64,000 nucleotides of DNA from Piscicola geometra (lineage: Eukaryota; Annelida; Clitellata; Hirudinida; Piscicolidae), in assembly GCA_943735955.1 (NCBI GenBank), contig OX030955.1, positions 6,286,269 through 6,350,268 of the forward strand, in the 5' to 3' direction. Positions 1 through 19,266 of the stretch are shown piece by piece (position 1 is the first letter of the stretch; every line of letters starts with the position of its first letter). The notes beneath the pieces are model-generated. The model made no database searches. It had not been told where the DNA came from and was given only the letters and a program-made list of their open reading frames with translations. Position numbers and translations under genes: made by a program.

Positions 1-7246
<7,246 letters not shown>

Positions 7247-7927
7247 CTTCAAATATGTTTTTCACAAAATTTTAAATATTGTTTATAAATTCACTTTTAA
7301 AAAATTATTCTGTAGATTATTTATACATTTTCTGGTAATCATTGATTACTGAATCGTCATCAAGGAAGAAATATGGGTATTCAAAACAATTTCAAAAATT
7401 ATTTTAAAACTGATAAAGTTTTAACAAAAACAAAATTATTTCATATTTGAGTATAAACCAAACCTTTAGGCTCAGAAATAATTTCAAACTACAGTTAATC
7501 AATAGTAGTATTTTTAAATCTCCGTGAAAGAAGCTAGTAACAATCAAACTTCAATTAAGTTTTATAATTTAATTTTTAATTGACTTTTAAACATTATGCT
7601 ACATTTTTATAATCAAAAAAACATTAAAAATTCAAAAAATAATATTTAAATCGTGAATATAACTTGGTTACCACATGCTCTTTTCTTCTTCCCCCCATAA
7701 GGTGCACAGCTCTTCTGGATCGTTGACACACTCCAGCGATGGTAGCAATCGAATCCATGCATGTTAGACGAAAACCAAGCGTCTTATACTAAGTCATCAC
7801 TCCTCTCTCAACTCAATAATCTTTCATTCTACGCTGAAAAAAAGCTATGAGTGACTTATTTGAATGTAGAGAAGAGGGTATATAATTCCATAAAAAGAAC
7901 CGCAGTGAAAAAAGAACGTGACGACTG

Positions 7928-7992
7928 AGCGCTTTTATTCATTCGTAAAGGGCGCTATACAAATATTCAGTGATTGAGATTGATTGATTGAG
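7928..7992 (+). repeat. (ATTG)n-tailed dispersed element, 3' end
   Basis: The motif aagggcgctatacaaat is followed by TGATTG repeats. It matches the element at 12631-12677 and is related to those at 24406, 30507 and 38213. It probably represents 3' ends of a non-LTR retrotransposon or its SINE. Confidence 0.6.
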
Positions 7993-8384
7993 AATAAAAA
8001 GCTACTCGCAACATCTCAAAAATTATCTTGTTACTCAATTACCATACCCTCCGAAATTCAAAAACTACATTTATTTCTTCTATGAATGGTTTATCTCCAT
8101 CAAGATGAAAAATGTATAACCACTTCTTGGAATTAATTTCATAAAACCTTTGGAGTTCTTTCACATTTGTCACAAACGTAAAACACAATTTTTAAAATTT
8201 TCATCATTATCATCATCATCAACTTTTTTATATAACCGTCATAACCATCATTATCATCTCGACCCACTCCATCATCCAGCCACTAGTGTGGATTAAGTGA
8301 ATTCTATCACGTCTCAAAATGTTTAAATATATTTCATTGATTGATTGATTGAAAATTTGATTTATTTCATAAGTCTGTTCTACA

Positions 8385-8703
8385 CAGGGGTAGCGATCTG
8401 CTGCAAATCTTGAAGGGGTCCTACCCAGCATGGACGATCCTATGGGGATCCTGGGGTCCGACCCTCCTCTCCACATTTTGTAACTTCTGTTCCAATACGA
8501 ATATTTAAGTAAGCAATGCATAGTTTTGTTTTAGACAGCTATAGCTATAAATACACATACGCACAATGTATTAATATGTAAACATTCTGTTTTTATCCAT
8601 GTTTGACGATTATATTCGCAGCAAAACAAGAGTTTAAAATATTTTTATTGAAAAAAGTGTGGGGGGCCCGGACCCCAGGACCCCCTCAGGATCGCCGCCC
8701 CTG
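8385..8703. mobile_element. hAT-like non-autonomous DNA transposon (MITE), 319 bp
   Basis: The element is bounded by terminal inverted repeats: left CAGGGGTAGCGATC, right (reverse complement) CAGGGGCGGCGATC, 12 of 14 bases identical. The inner flanks also share a longer imperfect inverted block around 'tcctggggtccg'. It is flanked on both sides by the identical 8-bp sequence GTTCTACA (8377-8384 and 8704-8711), the target-site duplication length typical of the hAT superfamily. There is no transposase frame inside. Confidence 0.85.
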
Positions 8704-10194
8704 GTTCTACAATTAGTTTTGAAATATTTAAATCGCTTTTTAAAACTTCAAGGTTACAATTTTTGTAATTATGTTTTTAAAATCATATTTTTTGCGATGA
8801 ACTCGTTTCTTATTCTTTTTAACATTTCATTTTACCACATAAAAATGGAAACTTATTTGTCATTCGAGACACTTCCATTATGAATTTCAATTTAATACAT
8901 GCCAGATATGTTATTTCAATTCCAGATAAGTAACATCGCCCATCTTCCTTTTTTGCAGTTTCTTATTCATTCCAAGCACAAATCAGAACTTCCAAAAGTC
9001 TTTTTTGATTATTTTTTTAAACACTAAATTTTTTTATAAAAATTTGCTGGAAAAATATCTATATTTTCGGACATTTGAAAAACTCCAATTTTTTAAAGTA
9101 TGCGAATGTATTGGCATTTTACGGCATTGAAAGCCGCATTAAACAGTAAGAGATGCAGCAGCATGAGACGTGGGCTAGAAAGAAGCACTTCCATGCTTTC
9201 CTCTTCTGCAAGCATTATTTCCATCCTAAGTGAATAAAGAACTTTCAATGTTAATTTATAAATTGTATTTAAAACGTTAATATTTTATTATCCATTTATG
9301 GGCCTAATGACTGCTTTAATTGCCTCAGCATCTGTGTACCTCCGTAATTTATGTGAATTCTTGTGTTCATAACCTCATAGTACTGTATTTAATTAAATGT
9401 TGAGTTATCTAGCGCTTAATCGAATTATTAAAATTTACAGTATAAAAGGAGGATGCTGAAGATGGCTTGGATGGTTCCAGAAGAATTCCTCGTTCTGAAA
9501 ACAAAGGTATAAGTATTCGGTATTCATCCTTTCCAGACCAGGGGATTCACTTGAAAGCGAACAAGGTGATTCATGTTTCATAAGAGAATTCTTATTCGTG
9601 ATTCATTGCTTGTCTATGTAGTCTTCCCAGCTTGCGTTACCAAATCACAATGAGGCGCAAATCAAAAAGCATGCAGCGATCAGATTCATCTTCCTCTTTC
9701 CCCGTCGAAGCGGGTTTTAGAGGCATCGCTGACTGCTTGCAAGGAAATAACAAAACTAAAAAATACAAATTTATGGCAACTCTCAAGTTATTCTAGCAGT
9801 GAAGCTACTTGAGATTTTAACTTTATACAAAGCTATTATGGAAAGTATATGAAGGAAAAAAACTAAGGGAGCCTTAAAGAAGTCTGAAAACATTTGAAGT
9901 TCAGAACAAAACATAGGAATGCACTATGTATAGACGCGCCCATCAACGCCTGCATCTGTGTGCACGTGTATGATGAAAATATTTAGGTTCTTGTATGAGA
10001 ATTCACTGTTCCAGGTCTTTATTCCATATGCAATATACATCGTATATAATCCCCTTGAAACAAACGGCTTGTGTGTTTTGTTTGGTGTCTTAGTCTCAGA
10101 ACAGCAAATCATAAAGAATACCTTTCAAGATTCATTTTATTTCAAAGTTCTAGATTTCTTTTTTTGATTTTGCCGCATTCTTGAAGTTGGGAGC

Positions 10195-11124
10195 ATGTCT
10201 TGGGACTCTTACAGAGACAGTCTGGTACAGTCTGGATTGGTGGAGAAGGCGGCTATTTGTGGCGTGGCTGATGGAGCCATCTGGTCCAAAAGTGATGACT
10301 TCGACGTATGCTTTTTATATTTGGATTTTAGACTTAAAATTTAATTAGTTTAAAGTGTTAAAATAAATTACTTGATTTATAAAACCTTCTTGACAATTTA
10401 AATTTTTATTTTTATTAATATCAATTTTTACTATACATTTTTGTTTTTAATGGTTGAATAAATATATATATATATATATGTTTAAAGTTAGATATGAATT
10501 TTATTTAGTTAGATATATATCTATTTTAAACTGAATCTTTAATACATAACCCCCATTAAAACCAAAGGTAACCCACCCTTTCAGCTTTCTCAAAAAGAAG
10601 TAAAATCGATAATCAGCGGGTTCCGAAAGCCTGACCATCTGATCCAGAGCGGCATCATTCTGGGCGGCGAGAAGTACTTGTACCTGCAGTCAGACGAGCA
10701 CCAGATGCAAGGGAGGAAGGGCACTGATGGCGTCTCCATCTCCTGCTCCTCCAAATGTGCGCCATTCTTTGAGCATCAGATAGCTTTTAATGCATTTCAT
10801 CGTTTTATTGTTCTTCTATAACATTTAATAACCTTGAAGATCTTGAGTGTGACATTTTATAATGCGGTGCTAGTTTAAATAATAAAGATAATTTTTTGGA
10901 ATAGTTTAAATTATAATTTTACACTCTATAACACATTTTTCTATAACACACCTTCCAAGCAGCATTTCTTTTTCAAAAAAATAAATGAATTTATTTACAA
11001 TGTCTTCCACCACAACATCTCTCCAGGCGTGATCATCGGCAAGTACAAAGACGGCCAACACGCAGGAAATTGCAGACTCCATGTTGACCGCATGAGAGAC
11101 TACCTCATTGCACATCGCTACTGA
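10195..11124 (+). CDS. PFN: Profilin, complete, 126 aa
   Basis: A small actin-monomer-binding protein that promotes nucleotide exchange on actin and delivers it to poly-proline partners in the cytosol. Exons 10195-10305, 10585-10756 and 11027-11124 have GT-AG borders and phases 0 and 1, total 381 nt. It begins MSWDSYRDSLVQSGLVEKAA, where MSW is the profilin N-terminal signature, and continues ICGVADGAIWSKSDDF. The middle exon has GGEKYLYLQSDE and GRKGTDG. The last exon ends CRLHVDRMRDYLIAHRY, the usual C-terminal helix. Its length is typical of invertebrate profilins. A (CAT)n array follows the stop. No intact neighbour is within 1.7 kb. Confidence 0.95.
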
Positions 11125-11136
11125 ACCCTCCCTCCC

Positions 11137-11137
<1 letters not shown>

Positions 11138-11183
<46 letters not shown>
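11138..11183. repeat. (CAT)n microsatellite in the profilin 3' region
   Basis: About 15 CAT units starting 14 bp after the profilin stop, so probably in the 3' UTR. Confidence 0.9.
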
Positions 11184-11185
<2 letters not shown>

Positions 11186-11189
11186 CATC

Positions 11190-12900
11190 ATCGTCATCAT
11201 AATTTTCATCACATTTTCATACTTACTTCTTTTCATGTAAAGTCAAAACTAGCAAGTTACTAATGGTTATCTTTATGAATTGCTGTAACAGTATGGTCAG
11301 AAGAAGAATTAGAACTAGACTTGCTAGAATCTATATTTTGAAAAAGTTACATTAGTTTATTTGTATCAATTTTTATTTATTTCATTTGTTGTTTTGATTG
11401 TTTTTTCCTCTTCTTAAGCTCTTAATTCATTAACTGGTTGTTGGAAGTGTATTCCATAAGTTCTAATTATTAAGATGAATAAGCTGTTGTAGTGTGATCC
11501 CACCAAAAACCCTCGCTGGAACCTGTCTTAATTTCTCCATTGCCTCTAATGCCTCTTCTCTTCATTAACATCTGCCATGTTTAATCGAATTTCACGTTGA
11601 TCCACGCTGCGAAGAGATACATTAAAATTCCCCTAAGCAATCATTATTGATATTCATCAGTTTAATACATTTTACCCCACTTTGCAGATTCAATTCGATT
11701 TTTTTCCAAATTATCGCTCAATCGTACATTTTATGTTTTAATTTTTTCAAATTAAGTTATCAAACATACAAATAACTGCTCTTCAATCAACCTTACAGAG
11801 AGCTAACATCCATCTGCATAATAAAATATACAATTGTCTCTACTTTGTTTGTAAAGTAGTTTATATCTGTGCCATGTGTTCCATTCATAAAATTGTCTAG
11901 TCTCCTCGTTGAGAGAAGACACGCGGTGCTGAAGAGAGAATTTAATCTACTGAAAAGAAATGACGAATACTCGATTCGTTATCGAATAGTTCAAAATTAT
12001 TCGAATCAAATTCAATTGAATGGTTCAAGAGTTTTCGAGTCGCATTCAAGTTAATATTTCTATCCGATCCAAAAAAATGGAAGTCGCGTGATTGTTACTT
12101 GAAAATCATGAAATCAGCGAGGCGTTAGTTAAAAACATATTGATTAAAAAATACTTTTTAAATGACTTTAAAATTTTTTACAATTTAAACATTTTTGTAT
12201 TAGATTCATATTCCTTCCAATAATTCGAATATTCGTATTTGATCGAATAATGAATTCGACACAGCTTTAACTTGAATCAATTTTAAACGTACCTGCAAAA
12301 CAAACTGGTTTGTGTTCTTGTTTGCTGGTCTTGAGCAAACAAGCTAATGAGACCTTAGTTCAACTCATATCAGTTTCATCATTCGTCTTGTTATAACCAT
12401 CTTTTTCGTCATCATTTTTTCATCACCATCGTTATCATCTTCACCATCATCCTTTCCATCGTCATCATTAGCCGCATTTGAAATGAAGTTTTTCAAAACT
12501 TTAATTCTTCAACTACCCACCTTTCATTGATGTATGTACACAGCTTTATTTACTCAAACCTTCTCAGAAAGAAACAACCATCGGCACGATTTGAGCTTTT
12601 AATGAGTTATTAAGGCTCAAGCTTTTTTTTAGTACCTAAAGGGCGCTATACAAATAATTAGTGATTGATTGATTGAAGCATTCAACCAGCAATAAAACTT
12701 TTGAATCCACATCAAAGGGTTTACGACAGCAGACTGCATTGGAGACTATCAGACCGTTTAATGAAATAGTTGAAAGGGTTTTTACAAAATAAAACGATAC
12801 TAAATAGCCACAGAAGAGTAATGAAATAGAAATACAAAACAGAAATCAAATTTGATTATTACATTTTAAAATCGTAAACAATTAAAAGAAGTAAAGCAAG
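11190..12900. other. Intergenic AT-rich region between profilin and BET1
   Basis: No exon recognised. It holds a stretch of short TTCGAA/GAATTC-like repeats around 11920-12265 that may be a decayed DNA transposon, and a (TTGA)-tailed element at 12631-12677. Confidence 0.6.
12631..12677 (+). repeat. (ATTG)n-tailed dispersed element, 3' end
   Basis: 'aagggcgctatacaaataa' followed by TGATTG repeats. It is nearly the same as the core at 7950-7992. Confidence 0.6.
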
Positions 12901-12901
12901 A

Positions 12902-13702
12902 TCATCGCGTCTTGATGATGACCCAGATGATGAAGAAGACGAAGAGTGAGAAAAGGATGAGATAGAGGTACGTCCAGAAACTGCCGCTCTGCATGAGGTT
13001 CGACACCCGTTTGATAGAGGAGGATAAGAGACCACTCGACTTGTCAAAGTCTTCGTTCTGGATATAATGTTTTTATAGAATGTGAATTATTTGTTTATAG
13101 ACTATAAATCATGTGTTTATACACATGTTCTTTCAGCATTAGAATAGGCAGCTTTTTGAAAAAAAATGATATTAGATATGTCTGTGAGAGTTTCTATGAA
13201 TTATTGAAAACTCAAGTATTTGGGAGCAAACCATGTCACTAAGGAGGCTGTTCTGTTGCCGCACCTCATGGCCGATGTCTATTGTCACCTGCAGAATCAT
13301 CATGAATCAATCAATCAGCCAGAAATTGTGGAAATCTTTTTGACCTATCTTACCCATTAGTTATTCAAGCCTTAAGTGTTAAGGGTTGTGTATATAATAA
13401 AAAATTATTGAAGGATAAATACTTTTTTGAGCATGTTCACTCTTTTCGCCAAGTCATTTTCCAGACTTTCAGATTCTTCTTGAAGGAGTGATGAAACATT
13501 TTATAATGAGTTCAATAACTAACTATCTTATTTCACATTGAAACCACTACATAACTTATTCATTAAACCTGAAACAAATGATGATCAAAATATTTGTGAA
13601 CTGATAAATTAATAGTGAGACAGATGATATAGAATGAAACATGTCCTAGTTCAGGTTACAATTAAATGATTTTTCATTACTACCTTGCTGGTATCTTCTC
13701 AT
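12902..13702 (-). CDS. BET1: BET1 SNARE, complete, 95 aa
   Basis: A Qc-SNARE for ER-to-Golgi transport, tail-anchored in vesicle and cis-Golgi membranes. Exons 13702-13684, 13478-13423, 13288-13232 and 13057-12902 total 288 nt; phases 1, 0, 0 join cleanly. It starts MRRYQQEESE, as vertebrate BET1 starts MRR. The SNARE motif includes VTIDIGHEVRQQN, very close to the BET1 signature IGHEV..QN, with the central glutamine. The C-terminal membrane anchor LILFSLFVFFIIWVIIKTR is close to the BET1 tail. It is somewhat shorter than vertebrate BET1 because the N-terminal linker is short. It lies 180 bp downstream of the same-strand ZSWIM2 stop. BET1L is excluded by the IGHEV region and the anchor sequence. 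Confidence 0.93.
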
Positions 13703-13881
13703 CTTGAATATTTAATTTACTTGAAATTTTTCAAAATTTATTTATTGAATAATTTAGAGATATATTTTCAAAAAAGGCATATGTTATTAACGAAACCATT
13801 CAACGTAACTAGTTTAAAAGTGAAAATAAACTTGTTTTTATTTAAATAAATACCAACGTAGAGTTTAATTTGAAAAATAAT

Positions 13882-16876
13882 TTAATTAAGTTTCATGTTT
13901 TTTATATTCAATAGAAAGTTATTGTTTTTATTTAGAAAATTTTCATTCAAAGTATTCAGCTTTTTAAATGCGTTTGAAAGCTTGGGGATTTTCCCAAAAT
14001 ACTTTTTGATACTTCTGCTTCTATCCTGGACAGATTCAGACTTATGCAAAGCCACTAAAACTGGCAAAAAACTTTCATTACTGGATTTCTCACACATGTT
14101 TGAAGTACACAGTCTCTGATGCCTACTTCTGGCATTGCAGCTCTTGTTAAGGTTCTCTGCAGTGAATTGTCGATGACTACTCCACAACGAAGTCGACAGT
14201 CCAATCACTTGAATGTTGCAGTCACTGGTCTGGTGGGGGTTCCTGGAATGCCTTTCAGACAAACTTCTATTCGGAATATCATGTTTATCTCCTGATGCCT
14301 TTCTAAGGTTGCAGCTAAAAAATAATTATAAAGTATCATTATGTTTTTAAAATATAGTTTTCAATATCATAATTTATCTAAAAACTCATTAAAATAAAGT
14401 AATTTAAACCAAATTGGTGGTTTTATTGTATTGAATATTGATTCAAAATATTGCGTTATTTAAAAAAAGCAAGTCAAACTCATCTGCAAAAGCGCAAATA
14501 ACCTGGAGGTCTTTTGCTGACTGATGCTCCTGACAACGGCAAGACTGTACGGAGACTGGTCGATCGGACATTGCGCCTTGAAGTGCACCAGCCAAACGTC
14601 GATGCACGGCCTGTGGAACCACTGCTTGCAACACGGCAACCTCTTCACCTCTTCTCCACTCCTCATCGCCTCCTTGCACAACTTGCACTCGTTTCTATTT
14701 TTTGTGTTGTCGCTGTTGTTGTTGCTGTTGTTGCTGTTGTTGTAGTCACGAGTAGTGTTGTTGTTCTCGTTGTAGTTTGAACTTTGAATGTTGTGGTTGT
14801 TAGAGAGATTGTTGTTGTTGTTGTTGGAAAATGCTAAATTTTTGTTGTTGCTGTACTTTTCGAAATCTTCCTTCAATCGCATTGTTCTGAATGCTGTCAG
14901 ATGGCTTTCCTGCAGCTCATTGACCCTGTCAGCTTCATTCACGCTGTCCTGCCTTGTTCATTGTGCAAAAGCGTAATCAAAACTAACCCCCAACTTATGT
15001 TTCTTCTTCACTTCAAAAACTAATATTAAATATATTATAAATAGTAATTAACAAAGAAACTAAATTCAAAATAACAAAAACTTAAACTAAACTGGCAAGG
15101 GACTCACTCATCCAACGCCAAGAGTTCTTCATAGTCTTCGTCACTGAGGTTTCTGGCGATGAGGTTTGAGAAGAAGAACGCCTCTTTGATCCGCAGCAGC
15201 AGGTGCCTGTTGAGAGTCTTTTGCCATTTCTTGTGGCAGTCCTTTGAGAGACGCAGTGGCGCTTTGTTAAATACATTTTAAACTGGAATAATCAATACTT
15301 TAAAACAAATAAAAAAAACATTAATAAATGAAAAAGCAGGCAAATTATATTTTTAAATGAATAAATTATTTAAACCAAACTGAACGATTGAATTGACATA
15401 ATGTCATGAACATCTCACAATCTTGTACGAAAAGGGGTGTTGCGTGTGGACGTCGGTGCAGAAGCAAGGAGCGCACAAGTAGAAGGCGTCCAGACACACG
15501 TCACATCTTTCATTTTGGAACAGAGATGTTTTTTACTTAAAAGTCAAACGGTCAAAATTTATTGATATTCGATCAGTTTGTGTTGAGATGCAATTCGAAA
15601 GATGAACTTCTCCACTTGTACACTTTTCCTTCAATGGGAGAGATGCCGCAAGCATGGCAGTGCAGACTGCAGTGCTCCAACTGCTCCCGTCTCCCTTTGT
15701 TCCTTTCACTGCACATCAGCCGATGCTTTGCCTCACTGAAGAAACTGAGCGTTGATGCGTGGAGATGTCATCCCATCATCCTCATCATAAACCATCCCGG
15801 TCCATACCATCAGTCAGTCATCACACGAAAACACACTAACAAATTCAGTCAAGAAATAACGACAATAAAACAACTTTTCTCCCAAACACACACGAACTCC
15901 TCAAGTGGCCCAAATTCCGAACGACAGAAGGGACACTCGACCAGGGCGTCTGCCTTGCGGTGGCTCGCCCAGATGCGCATGCACTTCACGTGCACACTGT
16001 TGCCGCAACCGTACCTGCAGTCGGTGTGTGTGGTTGAATCGTTTTAATATTCACTGGTGCCGAGTTTTGGGTTCTTATGTAGATTTACTTCAGCATAAAA
16101 TTTAGTGAGCATATATAAACCCAAACTCAAAAAATTGACCGAAAAAAACAATGTGAAATTGACTGCTCATCGTCATAGGAATTTAGCTTATATATCATTA
16201 TATTAATTAAAAAGCTATTCAAAAAAGATTCTCTACATCGTGATCTGTTGCCATCCGTTATGATTTGTGAATTATCAAGAACCTGCAATAAGTGGCTGGC
16301 ATGGCAGGATCGAGCATACTTTCTTGGCATATGGGACAGGAATCATGCACAGTCACCTCCCTTCTCTCCACCATGGGCCTGGCACCCTCCTTCAATGGAT
16401 CCTCCAATGAACTGCTCTCCACATCTCTCGTTTTCTTCTTGTTTTCTTTCTCTACAGACTGGATCAAGTCTGTGATCTCCCTTTCGCAAAGTCCTCTTTG
16501 CCATGATACTGAGAATTTATTGGAGAATTCTACATGTTTTTAACAAAAATATACGAATATTTTGTATATTTGATAAAATGACAATCAATTTTTCCATTTT
16601 AAAAACCTTACACGGGTTGTTAATGGACATTTTAAATTTCTTCAGAAGTATCCAGCAGACGTGTTTGCATGGTTCTGAAGGGTTCTTAAAGTAAGAGGAA
16701 CAAGTGCATGTGTTTGTATTCCCTATTAGAACCTTTATCACTTTTCGATTATTCTCCTCTTTCAACAGAAACCCTGTTGGTCCTATTTCTCTTAAAATGT
16801 AAATAACTGAGTTTTTAGCTTCTTCTTGTTTGGCAATAACAGATTTTGGACAATTACGAATCCAGTTTCGAGACAT
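13882..16876 (-). CDS. ZSWIM2: ZSWIM2 (SWIM/RING/ZZ/RING E3 ubiquitin ligase), complete, 610 aa
   Basis: In mammals this is a testis-enriched E3 ligase. Exons: 16876-16612, 16508-16283, 16014-15894, 15731-15616, 15506-15419, 15241-15108, 14952-14503, 14314-13882; 1833 nt, every phase consistent. Domains in order: an N-terminal block with ILREIGPTGFLL; a SWIM finger CTC..CKH near residues 58-72; RING-1 starting CPICQESML with YGCGNSVHVKC and CPFC; a ZZ finger CHAC..CDVC..CAPC..HTQH; an Asn-rich stretch; RING-2 CKLCKEAM..CIDVWL..CPID. The domain order and length match the vertebrate protein (about 630 aa). In RING-2 the usual C-x-H-x-F-H is C-K-Q-W-F-H, so one zinc ligand looks replaced by Gln. 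The 5' border of the third and fourth coding exons involves AG choices that I settled by phase. Confidence 0.93.
14700..14850 (-). repeat. GTT-type trinucleotide expansion coding Asn-rich insert of ZSWIM2
   Basis: Interrupted GTT/CTGTTG repeats on the plus strand read as poly-Asn with Ser, Tyr and Asp on the coding strand, just before RING-2. The tract keeps the frame open. Confidence 0.8.
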
Positions 16877-19266
16877 TTATAAGTTTAAGTTATTTGATAA
16901 ACTAAAATTTAAAGTTTAAATGTTTGAGTTACACATTATTTATTAAAAATTTATTTTAAATTTACAAGACAACAATTTGAATCAGTCAAATGTTATTGAT
17001 TTCACTTAATTTTTAACTAACATTCACTAGGTTTGAATTTAAAAATCCCTTTTCTTGTTTCTATAGAAACAGAATGAAATAATGTTTTGTAATATCATAA
17101 TTTATAAAACAAATATGAAAATTAACTAAAGTTTAAAAAAATGTATTAATAAAACTTGTCAAATAAATATTATATAAATTTGTTATGTCCGAAAATTATG
17201 ATATTTTAAAACTAATTCTAAAAAATTAAATCAAATAGATTTCTATAAACGCTCTTTTTTCAAATTCAGTAGCGAATTGGATAAATATTGTTTTTTTTAT
17301 TCTTGGTCAAATGAAATAGGTCATTATTTTGTTGAAATTCAGTTACGATTATTACGAATATCGCCCCAATTACCAACATAAACTTTTTAGCTTATAAAAT
17401 TTATGTGAGAACAAAATTCAAAAAAAAAAAATTCTTAAAAAATGATGGTATCTAAACATGATGGGAGTATGAAAAATCTGGTATTTTACAGTAGTTAGGC
17501 CCATCTAGTACACGCAAGCAGTGTGTAGAGTCTCTCATTGAAAAAGAACATTGATTGTAATATAATTTCCAAAAAAGACCTACCTAAATGTTAACAAAAC
17601 TAGGAGAAATGTTGTAGAGTGAAAAACTTAAAATTCTCAAATAAGTAAAATCAAATCAAATAAATAAATCAAATCAAATAAGCTTAAAGTTTTGCAGACT
17701 ACGCGGTGATATGATAGAACATTGAAAATATGGAAATATATATACGACAGCCAAACAATGGCTAAATACAAGAACAGCATGAGTACATACATTAAAACTA
17801 TCAAAGCAACATTGCCAAAAAAACACACTGAAATCTTTATATATTTTTAGATTTATCTCAGTGTGGATTAATTAACCTAATGAAGTTGTAACATTTAAGA
17901 ACACAGTACTTGTTGGTTAAATCCTTCGATCATGTACAACTATTGATTGATCTTCATGATGCAGAGTATAAAAATGCGGCTCGGTGGGTGGGCTGTGATA
18001 GTTAATCGAGTTGCTGACTTAAGTTTGATGCGCAGAGTGAATGTTATTGAAAATTGACTCCAACTTTAAGCGCTGAAACTTCAAAGACAAAAACAGTTAC
18101 ATTCTCAACTCTTGGAACTGGCCATTTTTCAGCTTCATTACCACAAAACACATATGTAAAAAATTTCTTCGCATAATAACTGAACATCTGGACTCCAATT
18201 TCTTCACTTAATCTTGACTGTTTCCATCACGAGACTACGGTAATTATTTCTACGTTTACATATAAACTGTTTAATGCTTCGCATTAAAACACAACATTTC
18301 TTCGGTAATTGGGAAATATAGAGCTGTGTCAAATACCCGGATTCCTTTTTGATCGGATACCGAAAAATACTTATTGACTACGAGTATTTAAAACTTAAAA
18401 ATTTATAAATTAGTTTATGATAATTTATAATTTAAAAAAATATTATATAAAAAAATATACTTATTCTTTTCGTAAAGTCAGTTAGAATTTGTAAACTATA
18501 ACATTTGAACCGTTAAAAAAAGTAATTATAAAGTCATTGACAGCCTAATTAATGCATAAAAGCTGCAATAGCTTTTACCAAAACCAATCGTTTATGAGAT
18601 CTGAATAAAGATGGCATTTTTTCACACAACGGGGCCACAGGTGAAAACACTTGACAACAATCAGTCAGCAATCTTGAAACACTCGTTTTTCATAAATCCA
18701 ATAGAACAGTGCTTCGGCGTTGACTGTTTCGATGGATAGTTACCCGATGGTATCTGGGGCTATTATTTTCAATTCAGTGAAATGATTTCAGCAGGTCTCG
18801 ACTGACGCCACTAAGTTAAACATTCGTGCGGCTTCGAAACTGATAGGCTGAATAAATAAATTTGTCGAACGATTAACACGTGGCAGTTTAATTTTGGCAT
18901 CTGTCGCAGCTTTTTGATCAATCAAAAAGTTAATAAATTTCTTCTACTCAATATTAAATCGATTTTCAAAGCAAATTTTGATTTTTAAAGAATGAACTAG
19001 TTGTGAAACATACTATACATTTCATTGTATTTTTTGAAAGGTTGAAGCTACTAACGTAATTTCATTGATGATTGCAGGCCTACATCGGATCAGAGTTCAC
19101 TGAAATAATTAACAATTACCAACCAGAACACCAATTACACGTAACACAACTAGCTATTGAACATTTCTGAAGGGTTATTACGTAAGATAATTATGATTTA
19201 AATAGTTTTTCTACTGTTCAAAACTTCAATAGTCTTAACGGACTAAGCAAGACCTTTCCCGTGAAA
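16877..19266. other. Intergenic AT-rich region between divergent ZSWIM2 and GGT genes
   Basis: The two genes point away from each other, so both promoters should lie here. I see no exon, CpG-dense promoter or convincing TATA box. Confidence 0.6.

Larger units (their letters stand above)
7247..10194. other. AT-rich intergenic region between the golgin and profilin genes
   Basis: No coding exon recognised. It contains the golgin promoter side, a (TTGA)-tailed repeat at 7928-7992 and an hAT-type MITE at 8385-8703. The part after 8711 shows no recognisable element. Confidence 0.7.

Noticed and set aside
11920..12265. Decayed DNA transposon suggested by GAATTCGACACAGCT-like end and TTCGAA repeats
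   Set aside because: A similar motif occurs near 18322, but no matching opposite terminus or target duplication could be found.
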